Assembly: GCA_018376905.1 (NCBI GenBank)
Contig: JAHAAK010000035.1
Span: forward strand, 1-22,768
Direction: 5' to 3'
Source of the DNA: Collinsella sp.
GTDB lineage: Bacteria > Actinomycetota > Coriobacteriia > Coriobacteriales > Coriobacteriaceae
Length of the DNA stretch: 22,768 nucleotides
Numbering within the stretch: the stretch's first letter is position 1; each line of letters opens with the position of its first letter. A program made the translations under genes and the position numbers. Under the pieces are notes generated by a model that saw only the letters and a list, made by a program, of their open reading frames with translations, had not been told where the DNA came from and searched no databases. Shown here piece after piece: positions 1 to 6,793 of the stretch.

Positions 1-231
1 CAGGATGCCCATGGAGTAGTTGTAGCACTTCCACAGGGCGTTGTTGATGTCATCGGGCCAGTAGAAACCCCAGATGTTGGGGACCGAGGCTACCAGGCAA
101 AAGATGGACGAGAAGATGATGATGGGGATGACGGAGATAAAGCCGTCGCGGATCGCCTTGAGGTACTTGTTGCGGGCGATCGCGTTGAAAAAGGGCTGGC
201 CCTTTTCGATGATGGCGATGAGTTGCTCCAT
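1..231 (-). CDS. lacE: PTS lactose-type EIIC permease, N-terminal part (cut by window edge)
   Basis: The first 77 codons of a sugar PTS membrane permease, read leftwards and continuing beyond position 1. The start (ATG at 231-229) has a clear AGGAG ribosome binding site. The N-terminus begins MEQLIAIIEKGQPFF, and residues 20-55 (KYLKAIRDGF followed by a hydrophobic helix IPIIIFSSIFCLVA) match the opening of lactose/cellobiose-family EIIC proteins such as LacE. These proteins carry lactose across the membrane while it is phosphorylated. The lactose assignment rests on the neighbours (lacF, lacA, lacB, lacC); from the N-terminus alone a cellobiose permease cannot be excluded. Whether a fused EIIB domain or a phospho-beta-galactosidase gene follows cannot be seen. 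The gene is divergent from the LacI regulator at 589. Confidence 0.85.
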   Translation of the reverse strand, partial: MEQLIAIIEKGQPFFNAIARNKYLKAIRDGFISVIPIIIFSSIFCLVASVPNIWGFYWPDDINNALWKCYNYSMGIL

Positions 232-264
232 GCAATGCTCCTAAGAGTCGGTGGGTTAGCAACG

Positions 265-292
265 ATGGTAGCTTTTGACTTTCGGTTGCCAA
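265..292 (-). promoter_or_regulatory. Candidate lacE promoter
   Basis: Reading leftwards, TTGGCA (292-287) and TACCAT (270-265) are separated by 16 bases, a plausible -35/-10 pair. The -35 box directly abuts operator candidate 293-310, so a bound repressor would hinder RNA polymerase. The -10 is only a moderate match to TATAAT. Confidence 0.35.
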
Positions 293-310
293 AATGTTGA
301 CGTTGCCATT
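293..310. promoter_or_regulatory. LacI-family operator candidate 1 (lac side)
   Basis: On the minus strand this reads AATGGCAACGTCAACATT. It is the near-identical inverted partner of the site at 413-430, differing at one base. Outer arms AATG/CATT and a central CG dinucleotide fit the LacI family, whose hinge helix inserts a leucine at a central CpG step. Confidence 0.6.
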
Positions 311-412
311 TTGTGACACAAAAAAAGAAGCGAACCGGTGGTTCCTGTGCCTGCGAACCGTCGATTCCTTACGCGTAAACGTTTGAGCCGCCCGGTGGCT
401 CTGTGTTTGCAC

Positions 413-430
413 AATGGCAACGTTAACATT
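413..430. promoter_or_regulatory. LacI-family operator candidate 2 (lac side)
   Basis: The sequence AATGGCAACGTTAACATT is built as AATG-gc-AACGTT-aa-CATT, with perfect symmetry of the outer arms and of the AACGTT centre. It lies 158 bases before the regulator start, so autoregulation together with lacE repression is likely. Confidence 0.65.
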
Positions 431-588
431 TGGTCGACAAAAGCCGTTTGGGGAAGCAAAAATGTCGGTGAACGGTAGGTTTTGGGTGGTGAGCGTATGG
501 TGGGGGAGGCGTTGGATATACTTGAAGGCGGTAAAAATGACTGCGCAAGGTGCCATCAATGGCATCGTTGACATAGAAAGATCGACCT

Positions 589-1593
589 ATGGCCGCTGTT
601 AAAAAATCGGTATCCGTTAAGGATGTGGCGCGTCTCGCGGGCGTCTCGGAGCAGACGGTCTCGCGCACCGTGCACGATTCGCCCAGCGTGCGCCCCGAGA
701 CCAAGGAACGCGTGCGTGCCGCCATGCGCGAGCTGGGGTATCGCCCAAACTTTGCCGGTCGATCGCTGCGCCGCGGTAAGTTTAAGACCGTCGGCGTCGC
801 CATGTTCAACATTACCGGCACCGGCAACCTCGACCGTATGGAGGGCTTTGCCGCCGCGGCCGACAAACACGGCTATGCCATCACCCTCACTAAAGTAGAC
901 GGGCATCCGTATACCCTCGAGAGCGCATCGTCACGCATGAGCGCACTGCCAGTGGACGGTATGGTTGTGATCATGAATCGCATGCCGGCGGACTTTGGCA
1001 CCTTCGAGCCGCTACCTGGCATGCAGACGGTGCTCGTTACCATGCTGGAGCACCCGCTCTGTTCAACGGTCGATAACGACCAGTTCGATTGCTCGCGCCA
1101 GGTGGTCGAGTATTTGCTGGGGAGGGGGCACAAGACTGTGCACTTTATCTCATGCCCCGAGCGCTCGCTTTCGGGCATGCGGCGCGAGGAAGGCTGGCGC
1201 GAGACATTGCGCGCGCATGGCATTGAGCCCCCGCAGCTCGTGCGCGGCGACTGGACGGCACAGAGCGGGTATGCCGCAGGCCAGGCTCTGGCGGATGATC
1301 CGACCTGCACGGCCATTTATGCCTCCAACGATGCCATGGCATATGGCTGTATCCGTGGGCTCGAGTCGCGCGGGAAGTGCGTGCCCCAGGACGTGAGCGT
1401 GGCGGGTGTTGACGATAGTCTGGGCGATATCGTGCCCGACCGTCGCCTGACCACGGTGCGCTTTGACAACAAGCGCGTCGGCATGTGGGCGGTCGACAAG
1501 ATTGCCGGCGCCGATGGGGGTGCGTCTGGCGTGGAGCACATGCTGATCCCCGGTGTGCTCGTAGAGGGCGATACGGTGCGCGATTTGCGTTAG
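589..1593 (+). CDS. LacI-family transcriptional regulator of the lac locus
   Basis: A 334-residue repressor with the LacI/GalR layout. The N-terminal helix-turn-helix (residues about 9-28, VKDVARLAGVSEQTVSR) is followed by the hinge region (RPNFAGRSL) and a periplasmic-binding-protein-like sugar-sensing domain (about 60-334). Late family landmarks are visible, such as AIYASNDAMAYG and VSVAGVDDS. Length is normal. The hinge has GRSL where most relatives have ARxL. The ribosome binding site is weak; the ATG at 589 was chosen because it places the HTH at the usual distance. It is divergent from lacE with two palindromic sites between them, so it probably represses lacE and itself and is released by a galactose-derived sugar or sugar phosphate. 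It is clearly paralogous to the regulator at 11778: both share the pattern LPVDG, a methionine-rich stretch, then F(E/D)PLPG. The actual inducer is unknown. Confidence 0.9.
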   Translation: MAAVKKSVSVKDVARLAGVSEQTVSRTVHDSPSVRPETKERVRAAMRELGYRPNFAGRSLRRGKFKTVGVAMFNITGTGNLDRMEGFAAAADKHGYAITLTKVDGHPYTLESASSRMSALPVDGMVVIMNRMPADFGTFEPLPGMQTVLVTMLEHPLCSTVDNDQFDCSRQVVEYLLGRGHKTVHFISCPERSLSGMRREEGWRETLRAHGIEPPQLVRGDWTAQSGYAAGQALADDPTCTAIYASNDAMAYGCIRGLESRGKCVPQDVSVAGVDDSLGDIVPDRRLTTVRFDNKRVGMWAVDKIAGADGGASGVEHMLIPGVLVEGDTVRDLR

Positions 1594-1625
1594 GGTGCGG
1601 TCCTGTTTGGGTTGTCACTAACTGT

Positions 1626-1681
1626 GTTCGATATTGTTCAGATTGGTTTAAAAACCGTTCACGGGCGAAAAGTGACCGTTC
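1626..1681 (+). promoter_or_regulatory. Helically phased GTTC boxes before lacF
   Basis: GTTC occurs at 1626, 1636, 1657 and 1678, i.e. spaced 10, 21 and 21 bases and therefore on one face of the helix. The first pair, GTTCGATATTGTTCAGAT, matches the pair at 3621-3638 before lacA (GTTCGAATGTGTTCAAAT) and the core at 15104-15116 (inverse orientation) in the deoR/aldolase gap. Probably the binding array of a DeoR-type repressor; the regulator assignment is an inference. Confidence 0.5.
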
Positions 1682-1718
1682 ATAGCTTGAAATTGCGTTT
1701 TGCGCTGTTCTTTTTTGT

Positions 1719-1746
1719 TTGAATGTTAATGTTTCTGTCATACAGA
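1719..1746 (+). promoter_or_regulatory. Candidate lacF promoter with overlapping operator-like site
   Basis: TTGAAT and TACAGA are 16 bases apart. Between them lies AATGTTAATGTTTCTGTCAT (1722-1741), which resembles the AATGTTRACGTTGCCATT operators near lacE but has TG instead of the central CG. Promoter and site are both only moderate matches. Confidence 0.3.
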
Positions 1747-1807
1747 ACGCAGCGCGTATGCCCGGACGCGATGCTCTCCATTGGTTCATATGTGAAAGGA
1801 ACGCAAT

Positions 1808-2146
1808 ATGGCAACCAAAGAAGAAATCTCGATGGTTGGATTCGAGATTGTCGCATACGCAGGTGACGCCCAGACCGATCTGCTTGCAGCGCTCGATGCT
1901 GCTCGCGAGGGCGATTTTGAGAAGGCCGAACAGCTGCACAAGGATGCCAGCGATGCACTTATCGGCGCCCACGACACGCAGACCAAGCTGCTTTCGCAGG
2001 AGGCCGGCGGTGGCGAGATGGAGATGACCTTCATCATGGCTCACGCTCAGGACACTCTCATGACCACTATGATCCTGGAGAAGCAGGCCCGCTTTACCAT
2101 CGATGCCTACAAGCGCATCGCCGAGCTCGAGGCCAAGCTCGCCTAA
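1808..2146 (+). CDS. lacF: PTS lactose/cellobiose-type EIIA component
   Basis: A 112-residue cytoplasmic phosphocarrier of the lactose PTS. It takes a phosphate from HPr and passes it to EIIB. The family pattern is complete: VGFEIVAYAGDAQ near the start, an AHDTQTKLL helix, and the active-site segment MAHAQDTLM with phospho-accepting His79 and the nearby Asp82 that corresponds to the metal-binding aspartate of trimeric LacF. Length matches LacF (about 100-110). The ATG follows GAAAGGA at good spacing. It stands alone, with its own terminator downstream and regulatory boxes upstream, rather than being joined to lacE, which is transcribed in the opposite direction about 1.6 kb away. A cellobiose EIIA is the alternative; the lacABC neighbours favour lactose/galactose. 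Confidence 0.93.
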   Translation: MATKEEISMVGFEIVAYAGDAQTDLLAALDAAREGDFEKAEQLHKDASDALIGAHDTQTKLLSQEAGGGEMEMTFIMAHAQDTLMTTMILEKQARFTIDAYKRIAELEAKLA

Positions 2147-2173
2147 CGAGCCCTCACAACCAAGTCCCCTTCC

Positions 2174-2208
2174 AAAAGCTCTGCCGCTACCCGCGGCAGG
2201 GCTTTTTC
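2174..2208 (+). terminator. Rho-independent terminator after lacF
   Basis: A hairpin with arms AAAAGC-CTGCCGC... and GCGGCAG-g-GCTTTT (one bulged G, loop of five) followed by a T-rich run. It sits 28 bases after the lacF stop. The A-tract/T-tract arms would also work on the other strand. Confidence 0.85.
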
Positions 2209-2221
2209 TGTCCTCCTCCAA

Positions 2222-2286
2222 GTTGCGGTGAAATAGGGACTGAATAGGGGCCGACGGGCGCAAAACAATCCCTATTCCACCGCAAC
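2222..2286. repeat. Imperfect inverted repeat, possible REP-like or MITE element
   Basis: Two 18-base arms, starting GTTGCGGTGAAATAGGGA (2222-2239) and complementary at 2269-2286 with one mismatch, surround a 29-base centre that repeats AATAGGG. It comes right after the lacF terminator and is followed at 2306 by GGGGACAGTC, a phrase related to the GGGGACAGGCACC loop of the terminator at 14122. No T-tract follows, so it is not an obvious terminator. Confidence 0.6.
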
Positions 2287-2360
2287 TCATCCGGAGATAG
2301 TCATTGGGGACAGTCTTGGTGCGCTCTGTTCGTCTTCCCGTTCGTTTTTTGCTCGGTGGG

Positions 2361-2366
2361 TATACT
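2361..2366 (+). promoter_or_regulatory. Candidate -10 box for the membrane protein gene
   Basis: TATACT lies 38 bases before the start at 2405. No convincing -35 hexamer is seen at the expected distance, so this is only a weak call. Confidence 0.3.
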
Positions 2367-2404
2367 TCCTTTCGCATTAAGCCCCGGACTGAGGAGGTAT
2401 CCAA

Positions 2405-3418
2405 ATGCCGGATAACGGGTCAATACAAAAAAGAGACGCGCACGAGATGGCTCATGGGCGTCCTGTCCAGATAACCGAGCACACGACGGTAACCGAGCTG
2501 CAGCCCAGTCTGTCCGATGTCGTGTGCGCAAACAAAAAGCTGCAGATTGGCTTTATCGTTGCGCTCGTGGTACTGGCGCTGCTGTCGGGCTTTGTAGCTC
2601 GTCCGCATTTCGCCGATACCAAGACTTGGGACTCCACCATCGAGGTCATCGACCAAAAGAAGGGTAACGTACTGGCGCTCACGACCTCGTGCGTGGCGCT
2701 GTCTGCGGGCATTACCGCGCTGCCGGGTGATACGGGAACGCCGGTTGCCGAGCAGCTCGCGCAGCTTTCAGGCAACCTTGGTATCGTGCTTGCCGTGCTC
2801 TACCTCGAGAAATACCTGCTAACCATTTTGTGGTCGGTTGGCTTGGGCATCTTAATCCCGTTTGCGTTGGTGCTCTTTGCGGTGTCGCTCGGCATTCACG
2901 GGCGCTGGAGCACGAGCGCTGTCCTGCGCCGTGTGGCGACACGCGTGCTGGTAGTTGCCGTGATCGGCATGGCGTTGGTGCCTGCAAGCGTTTGGGTGTC
3001 GCAGAAGGTCGATGAAACGTATCGCGTAAGTATTGAGCAAGCTGAGCAAAAGGCTGCGGACGCTGCGGACGCGGCCGACACCACGGACAAGTCAGCCGAG
3101 ACCAGCTCAAAATCGAACAAGAAAAAATCCGAGGCCACAGAGTCCAAAAACGTGCTCGAGCAGTTGACTGATGGGGCCTCGAGCCTTGTTACGTCGGTGA
3201 CCAGCGGTGCCAAGCAGATGACCGACGAGATCGTGCAGCAGGTGACCGACCTCATCGAAGGCGTCATCGTGATGATCGTGACTTCGTGCGTTATCCCGCT
3301 GCTGGTGCTCGTGGCGTTCCTGTGGCTGGGACACGTACTGCTAGGGATCGATATTTCCGGCCCGGCGAACTATTTGACGGGCCGCTTTCTGAGTGCTCCG
3401 TCCAAGCACGCCAAATAG
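2405..3418 (+). CDS. Predicted membrane protein of unknown function
   Basis: A 337-residue protein that I do not recognise. Visible layout: a hydrophilic N-terminus (1-44), a transmembrane helix (about 47-65), a mostly extracytoplasmic or amphipathic stretch (66-120), two or three hydrophobic segments (about 124-198, including LGILIPFALVLFAVSLG), then an Ala/Asp/Lys/Ser-rich, probably flexible or coiled segment (about 203-280, with KAADAADAADTTDK), a last long helix (about 285-312) and a short basic tail. There is no signal peptide and no PTS or transporter motif. The ATG is strongly supported by GAGGAGG nine bases upstream. It lies between lacF and lacA but has its own terminator, so membership of the sugar system is only positional. 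It could be a conserved lineage-specific protein. Confidence 0.85.
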   Translation: MPDNGSIQKRDAHEMAHGRPVQITEHTTVTELQPSLSDVVCANKKLQIGFIVALVVLALLSGFVARPHFADTKTWDSTIEVIDQKKGNVLALTTSCVALSAGITALPGDTGTPVAEQLAQLSGNLGIVLAVLYLEKYLLTILWSVGLGILIPFALVLFAVSLGIHGRWSTSAVLRRVATRVLVVAVIGMALVPASVWVSQKVDETYRVSIEQAEQKAADAADAADTTDKSAETSSKSNKKKSEATESKNVLEQLTDGASSLVTSVTSGAKQMTDEIVQQVTDLIEGVIVMIVTSCVIPLLVLVAFLWLGHVLLGIDISGPANYLTGRFLSAPSKHAK

Positions 3419-3472
3419 GGTGGGCAGTCCGAGTAGCTAAAACAGCTGTATATACCGGGGAATACCGCCGAA

Positions 3473-3509
3473 GGGCGGCCGAGACACGTTCTTGGCCGCT
3501 CTTTTGTTT
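3473..3509 (+). terminator. Terminator after the membrane protein gene
   Basis: An 11-bp stem (GGGCGGCCGAG with CTTGGCCGCTC, including two G-T pairs) closes a seven-base loop and is followed by TTTTGTTTG. It isolates the lacA operon from the preceding gene. Confidence 0.8.
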
Positions 3510-3563
3510 GTTGAACACGTGGTCGCTACGTCCGCGCCCGGCTCAAACGGTCAGCAATCATCC

Positions 3564-3649
3564 GTGAACGATATTTGTTCAAAAAAGAACAAAGATAAAC
3601 AAATAGTTGTTGCAGTTACTGTTCGAATGTGTTCAAATAAACATGAACA
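3564..3649 (+). promoter_or_regulatory. Operator array and promoter region of the lacABXC operon
   Basis: The region is AT-rich and packed with GTTC/GAAC boxes: GAAC at 3566, GTTC at 3577, GAAC at 3587, GTTC at 3621 and 3631, GAAC at 3645. They form symmetrical sites, for example TGTTC-n6-GAACA (3576-3591) and TGTTCA-n8-TGAACA (3630-3649). The part GAACGATATTTGTTCA resembles the array before lacF. A possible promoter is TTGCAG (3610-3615), 17 bases, TCAAAT (3633-3638), which the sites would cover. The spacing and symmetry suggest a DeoR-type (LacR-like) repressor. Confidence 0.55.
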
Positions 3650-3743
3650 GTGAAGAACCGCACATTCAGATGCCCGGACCTGAACGCGATTCAACACTTC
3701 CAAACAGAAACTACGCACCTGCGTATCTCTCAAGGAGGATGTC

Positions 3744-4172
3744 ATGAGGGTTGTAATCGCTTCCGATGCCGACGGTATGTCGATGAAGGAGTCTATCAAG
3801 GAGATGCTCATCGCCGACGGTCACGAGGTCGTCGACTATTCCGAGACCCCTGCCGCGGACTTTGTCGATTCCGCGACCGCCGTTGCCAAGGACCTGCTGG
3901 AGCACAAGGATTCCCAGGGCTTCGCATTCGATAAGTACGGCGTCGGCTCCTATATGGCCGCCGTCAAGATCAAGGGCATGGTCGTCGCCAACATTTCCGA
4001 CGAGCGTTCCGCTTACATGACCCGCGAGCACAACGGCTCGCGCATGGTCACCATGGGCCCGGGCGTTGTGGGCACCGAGGTCGCCAAGAAGATCGCCCGC
4101 GAGTTCCTGCGTGCACAGTACGCCGGCGGCCGTCACCAGATCCGTGTCGACATGCTCAACAAGATGGCCTAA
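3744..4172 (+). CDS. lacA: Galactose-6-phosphate isomerase subunit LacA
   Basis: 142 residues of the LacA/RpiB family. With LacB it forms the heteromeric cytoplasmic isomerase that converts D-galactose 6-phosphate to D-tagatose 6-phosphate, the first step of the tagatose-6-phosphate pathway. The C-terminal signature GGRHQIRVDMLNKM is essentially that of known LacA proteins, and SDERSAYMTREHNGSRMVTMG is also typical. The length equals that of staphylococcal and streptococcal LacA. The start is fixed by AAGGAGG upstream of the ATG. It is the first gene of the operon, 63 bases before lacB, and lies behind a GTTC/GAAC operator array. Confidence 0.97.
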   Translation: MRVVIASDADGMSMKESIKEMLIADGHEVVDYSETPAADFVDSATAVAKDLLEHKDSQGFAFDKYGVGSYMAAVKIKGMVVANISDERSAYMTREHNGSRMVTMGPGVVGTEVAKKIAREFLRAQYAGGRHQIRVDMLNKMA

Positions 4173-4235
4173 CGAGAGCCACCGAGAACTCGAACTTCTA
4201 CCTCAACTTGTGAATTCAGACGAAAGGACGTTCTG

Positions 4236-4760
4236 ATGAAGAAGACCATCGCAATCGGTTGCGACCATATCGTTACGGACGAGAAGATCTATCTGGCCGA
4301 CCGCCTGGAGCAGGCTGGTTACAAGGTGCTCGACTGCGGCACCTACAGCCACACCCGTACGCACTATCCCATCTACGGTAAGGCCGTGGGCGAGGCTGTT
4401 GCCAGCGGCAAGGCCGACTTTGGCGTGGCCCTGTGCGGCACCGGCATCGGCATCACCAACGCCGTCAACAAGGTTCCCGGCGCCCGCTGCGCCCTGGTCC
4501 GCGACATGACCTCTGCCCTGTATGCCCGTCGCGAGCTCAACGCCAACATCGTGGGCTTTGGCGGCAAGATTACCGGCGAGTTCCTGATGGCCGATATCAT
4601 GCTTGCCTTCCTGGAGGAGCCCTACGAGAAGACCCCCGAGCACGATGCCCTGATCGCCAAGATCGATGCCTGCAATAAGGCCGACGCCGAGGCTCAGGCT
4701 GACCCGCACTTCTTTGACGAGTTCTTGGAGAAGTGGGACCGCGGCGAATACCATGATTAG
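4236..4760 (+). CDS. lacB: Galactose-6-phosphate isomerase subunit LacB
   Basis: 174 residues, the second subunit of galactose-6-phosphate isomerase. Family hallmarks are the N-terminal GCDHIVTD, the segment THYPIYGK, the active-site loop CGTGIGITNAVNKVPG with Cys67 (equivalent to the catalytic cysteine of RpiB-like isomerases), and RDMTSALYARRELNAN. Length is as in known LacB (about 171). The ATG follows GAAAGGA. It is co-transcribed with lacA (63-base gap) and lacX (120-base gap). LacA lacks the CGTG cysteine loop, so LacB is expected to supply that part of the active site. Confidence 0.97.
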   Translation: MKKTIAIGCDHIVTDEKIYLADRLEQAGYKVLDCGTYSHTRTHYPIYGKAVGEAVASGKADFGVALCGTGIGITNAVNKVPGARCALVRDMTSALYARRELNANIVGFGGKITGEFLMADIMLAFLEEPYEKTPEHDALIAKIDACNKADAEAQADPHFFDEFLEKWDRGEYHD

Positions 4761-4880
4761 CGGGTATCCGGCGTAATTAACTAGTCCGTTGACGGCTCGC
4801 GTTTCTGTGAGGGGGGCGCGGGCCGGTTTTCTATCAGCCCTATTGACTTGGCGGGCTGTCATAAGAAAGGGAAGGCTCCT

Positions 4881-5762
4881 ATGGAGTTTGTTCTTGATAA
4901 CGGTTCTATCCGCGTAGCACTGAGCACGGCGGGCGGCTCGTTCACCTCAATTGTGGCCGACGGTCGCGAGTATCTGTGGCAGGGCGATCCTTCGGTCTGG
5001 TCGGGCCAGGCACCCATTTGCTTCCCGATCTGCGGCGGCCTTCGTGATGGTCGCGCAATGGCCATGGGCGGCCGCGAGGTAAAGCTCGCCCGTCACGGCT
5101 TTGCGCGCAAACAGGAGTGGAAGCTCGAGGAGCAGGGCGACAACATGGTTGCGCTGAGCCTAAGCTCTGCCGACCATGCCGAGTTGCTCGAGCAGTACCC
5201 GTATCCGTTTAAGATCGTTGCTCGCTACACGATTGATTCGGAAAAGGTGGTCGTGTCGTACGAGGTGACCAATGAGGGCACCGAGGACATGCCGTTCTTT
5301 GTGGGCGGTCATCCCGGCTTTAAGTGCCCGCTCGACGAGGGCGAGTCCTATGACGACTACGAGCTCCGTTTTGAGCAGCGCGAGGCCGCCGAGCTCTGTA
5401 CTGCCGTTCCCTCGACGGGCCTGATTGATGTTGAGCATCGCAGCAAGAATCCCATGATCGGCCAGAACCTGCCGCTGACCCACGAACTCTTTGACTTCGC
5501 GGAGACCATCTTTGACGTGCTCGAGAGCCGCGTGGTTACGCTGACCAAGAAAACCGAGGACAAGGGCGTGCGCCTGACGTTCCCCGATATGCCGTACCTG
5601 ATTGTATGGAGCAAGCCCGAGGGCGACTTTGTGGCAGTTGAGCCGTGGGGTGGTCTGTCCACCTGCTCCGATGAGGACGATGTTCTGGAGCACAAGCGTG
5701 GCTGCCTGGTGGCCAAGCCGGGGGAGACCGTTACCCGCGGCTTTGAGATCGAGATCCTTTAA
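4881..5762 (+). CDS. lacX: LacX-like aldose 1-epimerase family protein
   Basis: 293 residues of the galactose mutarotase-like fold, closest in pattern to the LacX subgroup found in lactococcal lac operons. It probably interconverts alpha and beta anomers of galactose or a phosphosugar; the natural substrate of LacX is not well established. Expected active-site residues are present: His72 in RHGFAR, His144 in GGHPGFKCP, and Glu254 in VAVEPWGG. The reading frame is open 33 bases further upstream, but the ATG at 4881 is preceded by AAAGGGAAGG and gives the usual N-terminus (MEFVLDNGSIRVALS). The 120-base gap after lacB contains only a weak hairpin (CAGCCC 4835-4840 with GGGCTG 4853-4858). It is followed 53 bases later by lacC. 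Confidence 0.88.
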   Translation: MEFVLDNGSIRVALSTAGGSFTSIVADGREYLWQGDPSVWSGQAPICFPICGGLRDGRAMAMGGREVKLARHGFARKQEWKLEEQGDNMVALSLSSADHAELLEQYPYPFKIVARYTIDSEKVVVSYEVTNEGTEDMPFFVGGHPGFKCPLDEGESYDDYELRFEQREAAELCTAVPSTGLIDVEHRSKNPMIGQNLPLTHELFDFAETIFDVLESRVVTLTKKTEDKGVRLTFPDMPYLIVWSKPEGDFVAVEPWGGLSTCSDEDDVLEHKRGCLVAKPGETVTRGFEIEIL

Positions 5763-5815
5763 CGAGTTATCGTATGTTTGGGGCGGGTCATGCCGCCCCG
5801 GAACAGGAGTTCAAC

Positions 5816-6751
5816 ATGATTCTGACCGTTACCATGAACCCGTCGATTGATACGCGCTATCAGCTCGACAAGTTGATCATCGACGATGTTAACCGTGTGA
5901 CGCCCGAAAAGACCGCTGGCGGCAAGGGCCTCAACGTGAGCCGCGTGCTGCTGCAGCTGGGCGACGACGTGCTCGCGACCGGTCTGCTCGGCGGCCACAT
6001 GGGTGCCTATATGGCCGAGCTCATGGATGCCGATGGCGTCAAGAACGACTTTGTGCCCATTGCCGGTGAGACGCGCATCTGCCTGAATATCCTGCATGAG
6101 GGCAATCAGACCGAGCTTTTGGAGAGCGGCCCGCAGATCGCCCCGGCCGAGCTCGAGGCCTTTACGGCCAAGTTTGCCGAGCTTGCAGCGAAGGCGGACG
6201 TCGTGACGCTTTCGGGCTCGCTGCCGCGTGGCGTCGATGCCGGCTACTATGCCGACCTCGTCAAGATCGCCGAGGAGGCGGGCGCCAAGGTGCTGCTCGA
6301 CACCTCGGGTGCATCGCTGGAGGCCGCGCTGGAGTCCGACGCTAAGCCTGAGCTCGTAAAGCCTAACCTGACCGAGACTAACGGCCTGCTGGGTACGTCC
6401 TTTACGACCGATGATGTCGATGCCCTGCGCGAGGCGCTCGCCGCCGATGACCGTTTTGCCGGTATCCCCTGGGTTGTCGTTTCGATGGGCGCTGCCGGTT
6501 CGGTTGGCTTCCATGAGGGTCGCGCGTTCCGCGCCAAGACGCCCGCGATTGCGGCTGTGAACGCAACGGGTTCCGGCGACTCGACCATCGCCGGCTTTGC
6601 ACATGCCATTGCTGCTGGCGCCGACGACGTCACGGTGCTCAAGACCGCCAATACCTGCGGCAAACTCAACGCTATGGATCCCAAGACCGGTCACCTGGTC
6701 ATGGACCGCTGGGACGAGATCTACAACAACGTTGAAGTAACGGAGCTTTAG
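5816..6751 (+). CDS. lacC: Tagatose-6-phosphate kinase (PfkB family)
   Basis: 311 residues of the PfkB carbohydrate kinase family. It phosphorylates tagatose 6-phosphate to tagatose 1,6-bisphosphate with ATP. Family signatures: N-terminal MILTVTMNPSIDT, the sugar-binding glycine motif GGKGLNVSR (residues 35-43), SGSLPRG (133-139) and the C-terminal ATP/anion-hole motif NATGSGDST (249-257) with the catalytic base Asp255. Length is that of LacC (about 310). An in-frame start lies 42 bases upstream, but the ATG at 5816 follows ACAGGAG and gives the family N-terminus. A 1-phosphofructokinase is the main alternative, because the two families are close; the operon with lacA and lacB settles it. Last gene of the operon, ended by a hairpin directly after the stop. 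Confidence 0.93.
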   Translation: MILTVTMNPSIDTRYQLDKLIIDDVNRVTPEKTAGGKGLNVSRVLLQLGDDVLATGLLGGHMGAYMAELMDADGVKNDFVPIAGETRICLNILHEGNQTELLESGPQIAPAELEAFTAKFAELAAKADVVTLSGSLPRGVDAGYYADLVKIAEEAGAKVLLDTSGASLEAALESDAKPELVKPNLTETNGLLGTSFTTDDVDALREALAADDRFAGIPWVVVSMGAAGSVGFHEGRAFRAKTPAIAAVNATGSGDSTIAGFAHAIAAGADDVTVLKTANTCGKLNAMDPKTGHLVMDRWDEIYNNVEVTEL

Positions 6752-6752
6752 G

Positions 6753-6780
6753 GTTACGCGGTTTTACCAAACCGCGTAAC
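6753..6780 (+). terminator. Hairpin directly after lacC
   Basis: A perfect 12-bp stem (GTTACGCGGTTT / AAACCGCGTAAC) with a four-base loop TACC begins one base after the lacC stop codon. There is no T-tract after it; the larger structured element starting at 6794 follows immediately, so the two may act together. Confidence 0.7.
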
Positions 6781-6793
6781 GGCTCGACGCTGC

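Larger units (their letters stand above)
232..588. promoter_or_regulatory. Divergent control region between lacE and the first lacI-type gene
   Basis: A 357-base gap with no credible gene. It holds two 18-bp LacI-type operator candidates (293-310 and 413-430), a smaller perfect palindrome AAACGTTT (377-384), a short palindrome TTGTGACACAA (311-321), a leftward promoter candidate next to operator 1, and a TATACT box at 517-522 that could be the -10 of the rightward regulator gene although no good -35 lies upstream of it. The centre-to-centre spacing of the two main operators is 120 bp, suitable for a repression loop. Confidence 0.6.

Noticed and set aside
569..574. TTGACA as the -35 box of the first lacI-type gene
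   Set aside because: It is only 20 bases before the ATG, so its -10 would fall inside the coding region.
3744..4760. lacA and lacB as ribose-5-phosphate isomerase B genes
   Set aside because: Both carry LacA- and LacB-specific segments (GGRHQIRVDMLNKM; RTHYPIYGK), are adjacent, and lie in a lac operon.
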